Assembly (NCBI GenBank): GCA_951813855.1
Contig: OX638380.1
Location: 310,001-374,000 of the forward strand
Length of the DNA: 64,000 nt
DNA from: an uncultured Verrucomicrobiae bacterium
Lineage (GTDB): Bacteria; Verrucomicrobiota; Verrucomicrobiia; Limisphaerales; AAA164-E04
Direction of reading: 5' to 3'
Numbering within the stretch: the stretch's first letter is position 1; each line of letters opens with the position of its first letter. The notes under the pieces were generated by a model. That model did no database searches. It saw only the letters and a list, made by a program, of their open reading frames with translations, and was not told the origin of the DNA. Made by a program: the position numbers and the translations under genes. Below are positions 45,600-54,745 of the stretch, piece after piece.

Positions 45600-47018
45600 C
45601 TATTTCGCTCCGGTACCCCAGATGACCACGGGCACGGTGCGCAGGAGGATTTTGAAATCCAGCCAAAACGACCAGTTGTCGATATATTCCAAATCCAGGC
45701 GCACCCATTGTTTGAAATCCCGGACTTCGTTCCGGCCGCTGATCTGCCAGAGGCAGGTCATGCCCGGCTTCACGCTCAGCCGGCGGCGATGAGCCAAATC
45801 GTCGAACCGGAGGGTCTCGTCCACCGGCAACGGCCTCGGCCCCACCAAACTCATGTCGCCGCGCAGCACGTTGTACAATTGGGGCAGTTCGTCGAAACTG
45901 CGGCGGCGCAGAAACCTGCCGACCGGGGTCACCCTCGGATCTTCGGAAAGCTTGAACACCGGCCCTTCCATCTCGTTGAGCGCCTCCAATTCGCTCCGCT
46001 GCTGTTCGGCGTTGGTTTCCATGGTGCGGAACTTGTACATCGTGAACGGGCGGCCATTGAGTCCGCTGCGCTCCTGCCGGTAGAAAATCGGCCCGGGAGA
46101 GGTCAGGCGGATGCTCAGGGCGCAAGCGAGCAGCACGGGAGCGAAGAGCAGCAAACCCACGAAGGAACCTGCCCGGTCCAAGCATTGTTTGGCTACCGCC
46201 TGCCACGAAAAATCGGGAGTCGACCGGAACACGATCATCGGATGCCCGTTGAAGTCTTCCAGGATCGTGCGGGAAATCTCGGTGTGCAGGAAATCGGCCA
46301 ACATCCACACTTCCACGCCTTCCAGTTCGCAGGCCTGGATCAACCGCTCCACCCGGCCGAAATAGGTATGCTTCGCCGACAGGATTATCCGGTTGGCGGA
46401 TTTCTCGTGCAGCAGATGCACGAATTCTTCGATCGTCGTCTGATTGACGTCCAACCGGGCGACGATCTGCAAATCCAAGTTCGCGTCGCTGAGCACTTCG
46501 TCATACAACCGCCGGACGTCTTCCTCGGCGCCGATCAGAATAAAACGTTGCTGGGATTGCGTGCGCCGGAATTTCGATTCGGTGTAACGCCGGAGCAATT
46601 CTTCCTTGCTCAGCACCACCACGAAACTGATGCCTCCGAAGAGGATGATCACGGCGCGCGAGAGTTGGAGTTTGAACAGGAACATGACCAGCACCAGGAC
46701 GATCGTCACCAGGGTGCAAGCCTTGAACAGTTGCCAAGCCGTTTCGCCCCGGGAAGGCAACAACGGACGCCGGTAAAAACCCAACGCCCCCAGAGCGACC
46801 ACCGACACCGGCAGAGTCAAGAGCGCCAACGGCAGAAAACTCTCGAAACTTTCGATTTCCCGGGTGCCGCCCAGCAGCGCCAGAAAATCGAACACCCACG
46901 TATCGATGATCAGGCCGCCGGAACGCAGATGATACGCCAAGAAAAAACTCAGGGCGAATAACACGCCGTCGGCGATTCTCAACAAGCCGTTACGTATTTC
47001 CCGCTGGCGCCTGAGCAT
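45600..47018 (-). CDS. Polyprenyl glycosylphosphotransferase (initiating exopolysaccharide sugar transferase)
   Basis: A 472-residue membrane protein that would transfer a sugar-1-phosphate to undecaprenyl phosphate and so start an exopolysaccharide or glycan repeat unit. N-terminal transmembrane helices (about 12-130), a CoA-binding-like Rossmann segment (QQRFILIGAEEDVRRLYDE), and a C-terminal bacterial sugar transferase domain. That domain has KFRTM, LRRRSFDELPQLYNVLRGDMSLVGPRP and MTCLWQISGRNEV. The start is the ATG at 47018; the frame continues upstream through the EpsI gene but without relation. It lies 23 bp after epsI, in the usual exosortase/EPS context. Confidence 0.92.
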   Translation of the reverse strand: MLRRQREIRNGLLRIADGVLFALSFFLAYHLRSGGLIIDTWVFDFLALLGGTREIESFESFLPLALLTLPVSVVALGALGFYRRPLLPSRGETAWQLFKACTLVTIVLVLVMFLFKLQLSRAVIILFGGISFVVVLSKEELLRRYTESKFRRTQSQQRFILIGAEEDVRRLYDEVLSDANLDLQIVARLDVNQTTIEEFVHLLHEKSANRIILSAKHTYFGRVERLIQACELEGVEVWMLADFLHTEISRTILEDFNGHPMIVFRSTPDFSWQAVAKQCLDRAGSFVGLLLFAPVLLACALSIRLTSPGPIFYRQERSGLNGRPFTMYKFRTMETNAEQQRSELEALNEMEGPVFKLSEDPRVTPVGRFLRRRSFDELPQLYNVLRGDMSLVGPRPLPVDETLRFDDLAHRRRLSVKPGMTCLWQISGRNEVRDFKQWVRLDLEYIDNWSFWLDFKILLRTVPVVIWGTGAK

Positions 47019-47041
47019 GAAGTCAAGAAAAGGCCGTCGAG

Positions 47042-47743
47042 CTAACCGGCGCGGTTCGCCAGGAATTCCGGCCGCGGTTGAAAGTGGGGAACGGCTTGAG
47101 CGAGAAACTCCTTCATGCGCTGAAGCAACTGCGCCTCCTCGCCCGGCAGCGCCATGCCCAACGTTCCGACGTAGGCCCAGCGCTGTAATTCGCCGGAAGC
47201 GATGAGCTCCCGGGCCATCCACCACATCCGCTCCCAATGCCGCTCGGTCGCCACCCCGTCGGCGACGAACCAATAGATGTACACCCCCGGATACTTTCGG
47301 CCTTCGAGTTCTTTCTCGGTGCGCAACACCATGATCGGCAAATCGTAAGGCTCTTCGCCGCCGACGCGCAGGACGTCGCGCCGTTTTTCGACCACCTGAA
47401 CCCCGATGCCGGCCAAACAGAATTCCGGCTGGTGAATGCTCGTCCGGTCGGTGCCCATCAAGACGCCGATCATTTGCATCCAGAATCCGTCCTTCGCGGT
47501 ATAGACCCGGGCGCCGAGCGTCGTATCCGGGGGCAAGGCGCTGCGGTCGCCGGCGGCGATCTCCATCGCCTCGCCGGCATAGCCCGGGACATCCGCCGGA
47601 AAAGCGAACTGCTGTTCGTCGGCGGTCAAAATCACTCCCGGCCGCCCCAACCTTTGATGCGACTGCCACCAACTCAAGGTCAACGCGGTGGCGAACATCA
47701 GCAGAACGGCCGCCGGCAATCGCATCCAGCCCTTATCCTTCAT
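47042..47743 (-). CDS. epsI: Exosortase-associated EpsI-like protein
   Basis: A 233-residue protein with one N-terminal hydrophobic helix (about 8-25) and a periplasmic domain. It carries the EpsI-type motif HQPEFCLAGIG (His104, Cys109; usual form HxPxxCLPxxG), plus the aromatic stretch YPGVYIYWFVADG. EpsI proteins accompany exosortases, in some species as a C-terminal domain fused to them. Their exact role is unresolved, but they are needed for exopolysaccharide production in the Methylobacillus system. It overlaps the exosortase gene by 11 bp, so the two are translationally linked. Confidence 0.85.
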   Translation of the reverse strand: MKDKGWMRLPAAVLLMFATALTLSWWQSHQRLGRPGVILTADEQQFAFPADVPGYAGEAMEIAAGDRSALPPDTTLGARVYTAKDGFWMQMIGVLMGTDRTSIHQPEFCLAGIGVQVVEKRRDVLRVGGEEPYDLPIMVLRTEKELEGRKYPGVYIYWFVADGVATERHWERMWWMARELIASGELQRWAYVGTLGMALPGEEAQLLQRMKEFLAQAVPHFQPRPEFLANRAG

Positions 47744-48701
47744 GGTCTTTTCCCGCTTCCGGCGCCGGCTCGTCGAGCAGCCGCGTAATAAACATCAAAC
47801 CGACAATCCCGATCAGAAAAAACGTCACCAATCCCAGGTTCTGTTCCACTTTCAACCCGGCCTGTTCCCCGTAGACGTCGCCGATGACGATGACCATGAT
47901 GATCCGCAAGACGTTGCCCGCGACGGCCAAGGGAACCGAAGCCAAGACGATGATCGCCCGCCGCCAGGGGGCGCGCACGGAAACGAAGGCGTAGATCGTG
48001 GCCAAGACAAACAGCGCCACCAGGCTTCTGATGCCGCTGCAGGCCGGAGCCACGTCGTAGGTATAGGATTTGGTCGTATCGAAAATCAGGGTTCCCTGGC
48101 AAATCACGTCCAACTGCAAAAAGATGGTAGCGAAGCCGACGGCCAGATTGGTCACCACCAGCCGCAACGGCAAGGTGACGACCGTCACCAGGGAACCGAC
48201 CGGCACGCAAAAGGCGAACAGAAACCAGGGGAAGACCGTGCGCCGCAACCAACCGTAGCCCCAGCAATACCCCATCAAGGCGTACAGTCCGGAAAAGAAG
48301 GCGACGATCGATAACCTCGGCTGCTGAACGATGAAACCAACCGCATGCAACGAAAGGGCGAGCATCAGGAGAATCAAAGCTCCGTTCCGGGGTTCAAGCC
48401 GCAAGGCCATCAATTCGCGGCGTTTCCACCACAGCAATCCCAGAACGACGAGAGGGATCAGGGTGCCGTGGCCGTCCTCCGAAGCGGGCGCCGTGTAGGC
48501 GTTGTACATCCAGGCGAATAACGACGGAGTATCGATATAGCCAAAAGTCGAATTGCCCCAGAACTGAAAGAGCGCCACCCAGGCGAGCAGCAACGCGCCG
48601 AACAACGCCTTGTGCGGCAAGAAATTCCAGAACTCGCGCCATTCGTCGCTCCAACTCGGTTGGGCTTCGGCGGCCGGCTCGCTGACGTTATCCTCGGACA
48701 T
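47733..48701 (-). CDS. Exosortase (membrane sorting transpeptidase)
   Basis: A 322-residue polytopic membrane protein of about eight helices. The exosortase core is DVAPACSGIRSLVALFVLAT with catalytic Cys221 and GNVLRI with conserved Arg266. These enzymes cut and probably transfer PEP-CTERM-type surface proteins. The third basic residue (His or Arg) expected in the following segment is not obvious: the sequence reads GLKVEQNLGLVTFF. Start at the ATG at 48701; the TTG at 48728 would add nine residues. No protein with a PEP-CTERM-like tail is encoded in this window. Flanked by WecG-type and EpsI genes on the same strand. Confidence 0.88.
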   Translation of the reverse strand: MSEDNVSEPAAEAQPSWSDEWREFWNFLPHKALFGALLLAWVALFQFWGNSTFGYIDTPSLFAWMYNAYTAPASEDGHGTLIPLVVLGLLWWKRRELMALRLEPRNGALILLMLALSLHAVGFIVQQPRLSIVAFFSGLYALMGYCWGYGWLRRTVFPWFLFAFCVPVGSLVTVVTLPLRLVVTNLAVGFATIFLQLDVICQGTLIFDTTKSYTYDVAPACSGIRSLVALFVLATIYAFVSVRAPWRRAIIVLASVPLAVAGNVLRIIMVIVIGDVYGEQAGLKVEQNLGLVTFFLIGIVGLMFITRLLDEPAPEAGKDHEG

Positions 48702-48752
48702 GTTTTGAAGACTCGCTCTCCGGGGCAAAGGCTAGCAAAAAAAACGCCGGAA

Positions 48753-49529
48753 TCAAAGGAGAGGAGCTTGAGAGGCCGACCGGTTTCGCACGGCCCGCCG
48801 CCGCAGTCCGTCCCAGCATAGATAGAACAAGAATAGACTGTTATAGCGCAAATAGCGTCCCGCCAGGCGCCGGGGTTCGGACACCAGGCGATACGCCCAC
48901 CCCAAGCCTCTTCGCTGAAGCCAAAGCGGAGCGTCCGGCTTCGTCCCGGCGTTGACGTCAAAAGCGTAGCCGACGGCCAGCAACACTCCCCGGCTAATCC
49001 GCGATTTCCAGCGGGCGATCCACTGCTGCTGTTTGGGGGTACCGAGCCCGACCCAGATGAAGTCGGGCGAAAGCTCGTTAATCGAGTCCACCACTTCGGA
49101 TTCCGCTTCCTCCGAGAAATACCCGTGCTGCGCTCCCGCCACCTCGAGCCGGGGATTCAGCGTTTCGGCCTGCCGCAGCAATTGATCCAAGCAAGCTTGC
49201 GAACCGCCCAGAAAAAAATGACGGTAATCCGGCTGCGTGCGGCGCAGGCATTCCTCCATAAACCGAGGGCCGTAGACCCGATCGGAGAGCTCGGCCTTGC
49301 CCCAATTCATGCACCAGACCAAGGGCATGCCGTCCGGCACGAAGCTATCGAAGCAGGAGGTCAATTCCCGAAAATCCGGCTGCGAGCGACGCATGGCGAC
49401 GATATGCGTGTTGGTAAAGTCGATCGCGTGTACTCCAGGGGCCTTGGCGCGGTCATGGCAAAAGTCCGACAAAGCGCTATAGGTAGTCGCTTGCAATGGA
49501 GTGCCGAGTACTTCAACCATCTTCATCAA
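48753..49529 (-). CDS. WecG/TagA/CpsF-family glycosyltransferase
   Basis: A 258-residue GT26 enzyme, which adds an N-acetylmannosamine-type or related sugar to a lipid-linked sugar. The family motifs appear in order: FTNTHIVAMRR (40s), SFVPDGMPLVW (62-72), FFLGGSQACLDQL, and PDFIWVGLGTPKQQQWIARW. The C-terminus is basic and hydrophobic, consistent with membrane association. It is the first gene of the minus-strand polysaccharide/exosortase block, 51 bp before the exosortase. Start is the first of several Met codons (MMKM), so it may be slightly shorter. Confidence 0.92.
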   Translation of the reverse strand: MMKMVEVLGTPLQATTYSALSDFCHDRAKAPGVHAIDFTNTHIVAMRRSQPDFRELTSCFDSFVPDGMPLVWCMNWGKAELSDRVYGPRFMEECLRRTQPDYRHFFLGGSQACLDQLLRQAETLNPRLEVAGAQHGYFSEEAESEVVDSINELSPDFIWVGLGTPKQQQWIARWKSRISRGVLLAVGYAFDVNAGTKPDAPLWLQRRGLGWAYRLVSEPRRLAGRYLRYNSLFLFYLCWDGLRRRAVRNRSASQAPLL

Positions 49530-50546
49530 TCGCCTCTTGGGGCTCCGATCGCTGCCCTGCGAAAAGAACTACATTAACCGGCAGGTTTTTCCCGTCAAGG
49601 CAAGTCCCGCTTCCCGGCCTGGTCCGGCAGAGCGAAACCCCGCCTCCGTTCGTCCCTGACGGCACTGCTCCCAGCGCCCTGAGGCACCGGTGCCTCCGCT
49701 GCCGAAAACCGGAAATCGCGATCGTTTTCACCAGCCGAAACCCGCTCGGCAAGCGCGAACCGGCGCTACCGTCAACGAGCACCGCCGCTGTCTTCCAGGA
49801 AAATGCCCGGATGACGATTGCGAATGCGTACCGAGCCGTATCACGAATTAATGACGTTCCGATTATCCCGCGACGCCACGGGCGCAACCCGACGCGTAAC
49901 CGACGGGTCCATCCCCCTTTCCGGTCGAATCTGATATTTAATCACCGGCCCCGGTTATCCGACCTCGCGATACCGCTGTCGATATTCCGGGACGGGACTT
50001 TCCGGCCCCAATTTCCGCCCGTATTCCTCGCTACCGTTGGCTCCCTCGAAAGACCGGAAAACAGGAACGCTCTTGGCAGGCTTCGAACCAATCCGCGACA
50101 TGGGGGGCCGGTTCCCCCTCCTCCGTTTCCGCTCCACGCTCGCTCCGTCGAATACCCAGACATTCGCCGGAACCGAACGCCGGCTAACGGACCGGAAGCG
50201 TGCCGCGATAGGTTGCTTTTCCCCGACAGCCGATTGCCTCGCTAAATTTGAAAAACAAATTACAACACCGAGAAAAAGCTTGCGTGCCGAAACTCGAATG
50301 CCGGATGGTACTGGTCCGTAGAGAAGTGACGTTCAGAATCGAAAAACCAATTTCCCGAACCGAAATTCGAATCCGGGACATCAAGTAAATGATTGACGAA
50401 CAAAACCGCTTTGAACGAGACGACGACCTGAGACGCTAAGAATCCCGAACGCCGCCCTCCGGGCCGATGGCGGCGACGGCGGTATTCCAGACCGGTCTGG
50501 TCGTAGCCGTTCGATGGGCTCTCGCGGTTTTTAACATCAACTTTAA
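49530..50546. other. 1017-bp intergenic stretch without a recognisable gene
   Basis: It separates the minus-strand polysaccharide block from the plus-strand DUF1640-like gene. A 249-codon plus-strand frame (49496-50245) is open, but its translation is Pro/Arg-rich without family features and overlaps the start of the WecG-type gene. I read it as chance in G+C-rich DNA. No RNA gene, array or terminator is evident. Confidence 0.5.
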
Positions 50547-51026
50547 ATGAACGTAATCGACACCCTGGAAGCTACCGCCGCACTCGAGAAAGCCGGCTTC
50601 GAACGAGGTCAAGCCGAAGCGACCGTCCGAGTGATCCAACACGCCGTGACAACGGGAGCCGCCACCAAAGCGGACCTGGAAAATCTGGAAACGAGAGTCA
50701 ACACGAAAATCGACAACCTCCAAATCAAACTCGACGGTTACCGATCAGAGGTCAAAAACCACGTATCGAAAGTTGAGGGCTACCGAGCAGAGTTGCAAGG
50801 CTACCGAGCAGAGTTGCAAGGCTACCGAGAAGAGTTGCAGGGCTATCGAGAAGAGACTCGGAGCTACCAAAAGGATTCTCAAGCCCACCAGAAGCTAATT
50901 GACTCCAAAATGGAAACTTATTACTTGAAAACTAGGAATCTGATCCTGTCGATGCTATGGACGGCGCTGATTGTGCTGACTGCCACCGGTATCGGCATCT
51001 TCTTGAAACTGATGAATTTTTTCTAA
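50547..51026 (+). CDS. DUF1640-like coiled-coil membrane protein
   Basis: A 159-residue protein. The start (TLEATAALEKAGFERGQAEA) and TKADLENLETRVNTKI resemble DUF1640/CCDC90 proteins, whose mitochondrial relatives include MCUR1. A coiled coil of 21-bp-encoded heptads (GYRAELQ repeated, about 64-110) follows, and a C-terminal transmembrane helix (SMLWTALIVLTATGIGIFLKL, split around 134-154) ends the chain. Bacterial members are common and often found near mobile DNA; function is unknown. The gene stands alone, with no Shine-Dalgarno site seen. Confidence 0.72.
   Translation: MNVIDTLEATAALEKAGFERGQAEATVRVIQHAVTTGAATKADLENLETRVNTKIDNLQIKLDGYRSEVKNHVSKVEGYRAELQGYRAELQGYREELQGYREETRSYQKDSQAHQKLIDSKMETYYLKTRNLILSMLWTALIVLTATGIGIFLKLMNFF
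50736..50880 (+). repeat. 21-bp phased repeat coding GYRAELQ heptads
   Basis: The unit ggctaccgagcagagttgca recurs at 50778, 50799, 50820 and 50841, exactly 21 bp apart. Weaker copies in phase lie at 50736 and near 50862. The copies at 50778 and 50799 are identical over the whole unit. Each copy adds one heptad. Confidence 0.88.
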
Positions 51027-51833
51027 CGGTCACTGCGTCGACCAAGGCTCTTCCCTCTCTCGACACCGTGCCAATCCATCACCCTCCTTCCCTCTGCGGA
51101 ACGCCAACTGACGGGCACCTCAAATCCAAGAATTTCAGCTGGTATCACCCCTTCCGTTTCGATAACGCTATGCTGCTACCCCAGCGAGAAAAAAACGGAT
51201 TGCCGGGAACGTCAGCGATTGGCGGGAACGAAGCGGCATCGTCTTGAAATTTGCGGAACCCGAGCCGAATAACCGAATAGGCGACAGGCGGCAATTCCGC
51301 GAATTAATGGCGACGGTACTCGCATTCCAGCTCCCGTCGCCGGGCCAGGAATATTGCCCCAACCAATCGGCAACAACTGGATTCGGCTCGGGGATGGAAT
51401 CAAGGAAGCCTCAGTTGAGTTTCAAAACCTGCCGAAACCCAACCGCAGAGATTGGGCAATTAGCGAAAAAACATCTGCCGGCCGGAATACGACTGGAGAA
51501 TTCATCTGCGAGGCATTCGATTCAGGAACCTGGGTGAGCGGCTCCAAGTTTCGAGCTGACTCCACCGCCCTGCCGTTGCAATCTTGGACCCGGGAACGCC
51601 GAATCGCTCGAGGCCGGTGGCAAAGCGGACGGCTCACCTGGACCAGGCTATCGGCTGAATCGATTCTCGATCCAATTCATGGCCTCTGGCCGGACGGCAT
51701 GGGTTCGTTTTTCGGAAACCGAGGTTCGCCCCTTGGCGAACGATTCTGTTGCCAAAATGAAAACAAAGACTTGCCCGGAACTATCTCCTCGGCTAGTCTG
51801 CCTTGGAATATGTCCGGCTGCCGCCGGTTTGTC
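51027..51833. other. 807-bp intergenic stretch before the tRNA gene
   Basis: A 240-codon plus-strand frame (51354-52076) passes through the tRNA and into the antisense of the next gene, so it is not a gene. Other frames are short and featureless. No terminator or repeat was found. Confidence 0.5.
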
Positions 51834-51909
51834 GCCAGAGTAGCTCAGTGGCCAGAGCAGGGGACTCATAAGCCCTTGGTCGCAGGTTCGACTCCTGCCT
51901 CTGGCACCA
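51834..51909 (+). tRNA. tRNA with CAT anticodon (probably tRNA-Met)
   Basis: A 76-nt cloverleaf including an encoded CCA. The seven acceptor pairs (gccagag/ctctggc) and the T-stem (gcagg/cctgc, loop ttcgact) pair perfectly. The D-stem is gctc/gagc with an 8-nt loop. The anticodon loop ctcataa puts CAT at 51867-51869. The anticodon stem (gggga/gccct) has a G-T closing pair and an A-G apposition next to the loop. No three G-C pairs flank the loop as an initiator would need. Elongator Met is most likely; a lysidine-modified Ile tRNA cannot be fully excluded. Confidence 0.92.
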
Positions 51910-51930
51910 TTCCTTGCGCCGATTCTTTCC

Positions 51931-53076
51931 TCAGGGAGCCGCTCGTAACGAAGAAGGCATGCCGGGAACTTCGATTCGCAATCTCGTATCCCGTAGCCGC
52001 CGTCCCTTGGTCTCGAAGACCCAAACGTTCCGGTCCGGATGGCACTGCACCAAGAGATAGTCGCCATTGGACGTAAAGGCTACGCCTTCGGGAATGCGTC
52101 CAATTTTCAACCGTTGCTTCAGTTCGACTTTGGTGCCCCGGCGGGTAAGCAACACGAGTTCTCCGGAATCGGTTCGCTGCGGATGATCGGGCGCCAAATT
52201 CGAATTGGCCATCAAAACCACCGCGATCAACCGACCGTCGGGACTGATTTCCAGAGACTCCGGCCCGGAACCTACCGTAACGTAGTCGACGGCCCGCGCG
52301 GGACGGGACGCCAGATCGACGACCGTAAGCGCGTCGCGGTCCAAAGGACTGCCGGCCCCCTGCCCGGCCGTCAAGGCGACCCCGCCGTCCGGGGATATCA
52401 CCACGCGATAGGGCCGACCGTAAACCGAAATTTTCCGTTCCCCCAACTGCACCCGATCCCCGTGAATTTCGAGCACTGCCAAGTAACTGCCTTCCTGCAC
52501 GCTGGCTAACGCCAAGCGTCCGTCAGGGTGTACGGCGACATCGGATAAATTAGCTTCGGACGAAGCGACTTCGACCGTCTGAACCGCCTCGACCTCGTTG
52601 CCGTTCACCCGCAATACCGAAATCGTGCCCGCCGCTCGATTGGCGACGAGAGCGAGCCGGCCGTCCGGAGTAAAACTGATCCCCGAGGGCTGGCTGCCGA
52701 CCGCCACCCTCTTCGGACGCCGGTCTCTGGCCTGAAGGTCCAAAACATGGACGAACGATTCCGGCACGAACCGGGTCGGATCTTGCGGATCGATCTTGAG
52801 CGAATTGGCGATCAAAGCCAAAGAACCGTCCGGAGCTACGGCAATGTTCGAAGGCGGACCGATCACCGTATTAGGGATGTCGTAGAGATGTTCGACCTTC
52901 GGAGGAAACTGGGAAAAATCGAACAGCGACAAGGTGTCGGGCTCGGCGTTCTGTACCACCGCCGGCGCCCCGGAGGTCAGGTCGATCTTGTTCTCGTTTC
53001 CCGAAATCACCAACTGCCCCCAAGCGTCGCCGACGAACGACCCCAGAACGGCCCCAACTAGCAAGGATAGTTTCAT
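51931..53076 (-). CDS. Secreted YVTN-type seven-bladed beta-propeller protein
   Basis: A 381-residue protein with a signal peptide from the ATG at 53076 (MKLSLLVGAVLGSFVGDAWG); the frame upstream to 53157 is dropped. The rest is a propeller of YVTN/lactonase type: repeated blades of the form xPDGRLALVANRAAGTISVL, HPDGRLALASVQEGSYLAVL, SPDGRLIAVVLMANSNL. Such propellers bind partners or, in the lactonase group, act on sugar lactones, but no catalytic acid set can be assigned here. It lies 67 bp downstream of the symporter gene and converges with the tRNA, 21 bp away. Confidence 0.85.
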   Translation of the reverse strand: MKLSLLVGAVLGSFVGDAWGQLVISGNENKIDLTSGAPAVVQNAEPDTLSLFDFSQFPPKVEHLYDIPNTVIGPPSNIAVAPDGSLALIANSLKIDPQDPTRFVPESFVHVLDLQARDRRPKRVAVGSQPSGISFTPDGRLALVANRAAGTISVLRVNGNEVEAVQTVEVASSEANLSDVAVHPDGRLALASVQEGSYLAVLEIHGDRVQLGERKISVYGRPYRVVISPDGGVALTAGQGAGSPLDRDALTVVDLASRPARAVDYVTVGSGPESLEISPDGRLIAVVLMANSNLAPDHPQRTDSGELVLLTRRGTKVELKQRLKIGRIPEGVAFTSNGDYLLVQCHPDRNVWVFETKGRRLRDTRLRIEVPGMPSSLRAAP

Positions 53077-53143
53077 CCGACGAAGAAAATCGCGTGGCGC
53101 CTTCACCCGTTGCGAACGCTGTTGATCGACCCCGACTTGACGG

Positions 53144-54541
53144 TTATGACGACGCATCGGTTCGCTCCCCCAATGTCCGGTCCACGACCGCGGCTCCGAC
53201 CGAATCGCCGAACACGTTCACCGCCGTGCGGAAACGATCCAACAACCAATCCACAGAAAGAATCAGAGCGATATAATCTATCGGCAGTCCTGCCGCATTA
53301 AGGACGATCAACATCGTCACCAACCCGGCTTCCGGAATTCCGGCAGCGCCGATGGCGGCGAGAGTGGCCGTCACCGCGATCACCAGTTGCGTGACTAAGC
53401 TCAAGTCGAAGGACGGCTCCACCGCAGAGTAAATCTGAGCGATAAACAACGCCGCCGCCGCTTCGTAAAGAGCGGTCCCGTCCATGTTGATCGTTGCGCC
53501 TAGCGGCAACACGAATTCCGATGACTTTCGCGAGACGCCGGCTTTCCTACTGGCGCATTCGATGGTGACCGGCAAGGTGGCCGAAGAACTGGCGGTCGAA
53601 AAGGCGGTCAGGATCGCTTCCATCATGTTTTTGATAAACAGGTAGGGATTTTTCTTGGTGACCAGCCAATAGATGATCGGAAGCGTCACCAAGGCGTGAA
53701 ATCCGAGACCGACCACGACCGTGACGAAATAACTTCCGACTTTCGTCAACTCTTCGATTAATTTGTTGTCCGCTTCCGCTTCGCCGAATCGTCCCGCCAC
53801 CATGCAGAGAATTCCCACAGGCGCCACGCACATCAACAGCATGATAAAGGACAGCAGCGCGTTGTTGGCCTGCTCGATCAGGGTAGTCAATTGCCCGACC
53901 TTCGAACCCATGGTCGTCAGCATCCCGGCGAATAAAATACTGAAGACGATAAGCGGCAACAAATCGGCGCCGGTGGCCGAGGCAAACAGGTTGTCGGTAA
54001 ACAGCATCATCACCAGATTCTCGACGATACCCGTCCATTCGGACGGTTGATCCTCCAGTTCCGGAAACACTTTTCGAACTTGGTCCGGGGACAAATTGGC
54101 CTCTCGGGCCACGGCCTCGCTGATCGCCAACTTCATATCGGCCTGGGACGTTTTTGGGTCCACTTCTTTAAGGGCATCTTCCCCATCTATTCCCGCCCCC
54201 GGGCTAAAGAGGTTCACCAAAATTAATCCCACGATGACGGCCAGCACGGTCGTCGTGAGATAGTAGAGCACGGCCACCCCGCCGGGTTTGCCCAATTTGC
54301 GAATGTCTCCCATGCCGAAGATACCGCACATCACGCTGGTGACCACCAGCGGAACGACGATCATCTTAAGCAGGTTCAGAAAAATGTCGCCCCCCAAGTG
54401 CAGACTTTTAGCGAAATGGGGCGCTTTGAAAACCAATGCCAGCGCCAGCACGATCGATAAGACGATAAAAAGCCCCAGATTGCTTTGGTAGTACCGGAAA
54501 GCTCGGCCAATAGCACTCGATGATCGGGTGTCGTCAGTCAT
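53144..54541 (-). CDS. Dicarboxylate/amino acid:cation symporter (DAACS family)
   Basis: A 465-residue membrane transporter of the GltP/DctA/EAAT fold. Hallmarks: the serine-rich re-entrant loop FSTASSSATLPVT, the NMDGTALYEAAAALFIAQ motif of transmembrane segment 7, and GAAGIPEAGLVTMLIVL in the second hairpin. A charged insertion in the extracellular region between helices 3 and 4 (about 115-175) is longer than in GltP. It couples uptake of glutamate, aspartate, dicarboxylate or neutral amino acids to sodium or protons. The substrate-determining residue pattern was not resolved. It lies upstream of the propeller gene on the same strand. Confidence 0.93.
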   Translation of the reverse strand: MTDDTRSSSAIGRAFRYYQSNLGLFIVLSIVLALALVFKAPHFAKSLHLGGDIFLNLLKMIVVPLVVTSVMCGIFGMGDIRKLGKPGGVAVLYYLTTTVLAVIVGLILVNLFSPGAGIDGEDALKEVDPKTSQADMKLAISEAVAREANLSPDQVRKVFPELEDQPSEWTGIVENLVMMLFTDNLFASATGADLLPLIVFSILFAGMLTTMGSKVGQLTTLIEQANNALLSFIMLLMCVAPVGILCMVAGRFGEAEADNKLIEELTKVGSYFVTVVVGLGFHALVTLPIIYWLVTKKNPYLFIKNMMEAILTAFSTASSSATLPVTIECASRKAGVSRKSSEFVLPLGATINMDGTALYEAAAALFIAQIYSAVEPSFDLSLVTQLVIAVTATLAAIGAAGIPEAGLVTMLIVLNAAGLPIDYIALILSVDWLLDRFRTAVNVFGDSVGAAVVDRTLGERTDASS

Positions 54542-54745
54542 GGGCGATAAGGTTTAGATTGCAGGTCGGCTAACGGTTCTATCCAAGGAAAACGGCCCCG
54601 GAGTCTGCGCTGACGATCGCTCTTCGTCAATTCCAAACAGCGCCCGAATCGGATTCGGATTTACCGTCGCGGCATCGGGCGAATGAAACCCGCCGTCACT
54701 TTTTGCTTGATCGGACCGGTCAGGCGGTTAACCTGGGCCCGAGCC

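Noticed and set aside
47019..47672. N-terminal extension of the sugar-transferase frame to 47672
   Set aside because: It reads through the epsI gene in another frame as Arg-rich nonsense; the ATG at 47018 gives a normal first transmembrane segment.
49496..50245. A 249-codon plus-strand frame in a long non-coding stretch
   Set aside because: Pro/Arg-rich translation, no domain, and it overlaps the 5' end of the WecG-type gene on the opposite strand.
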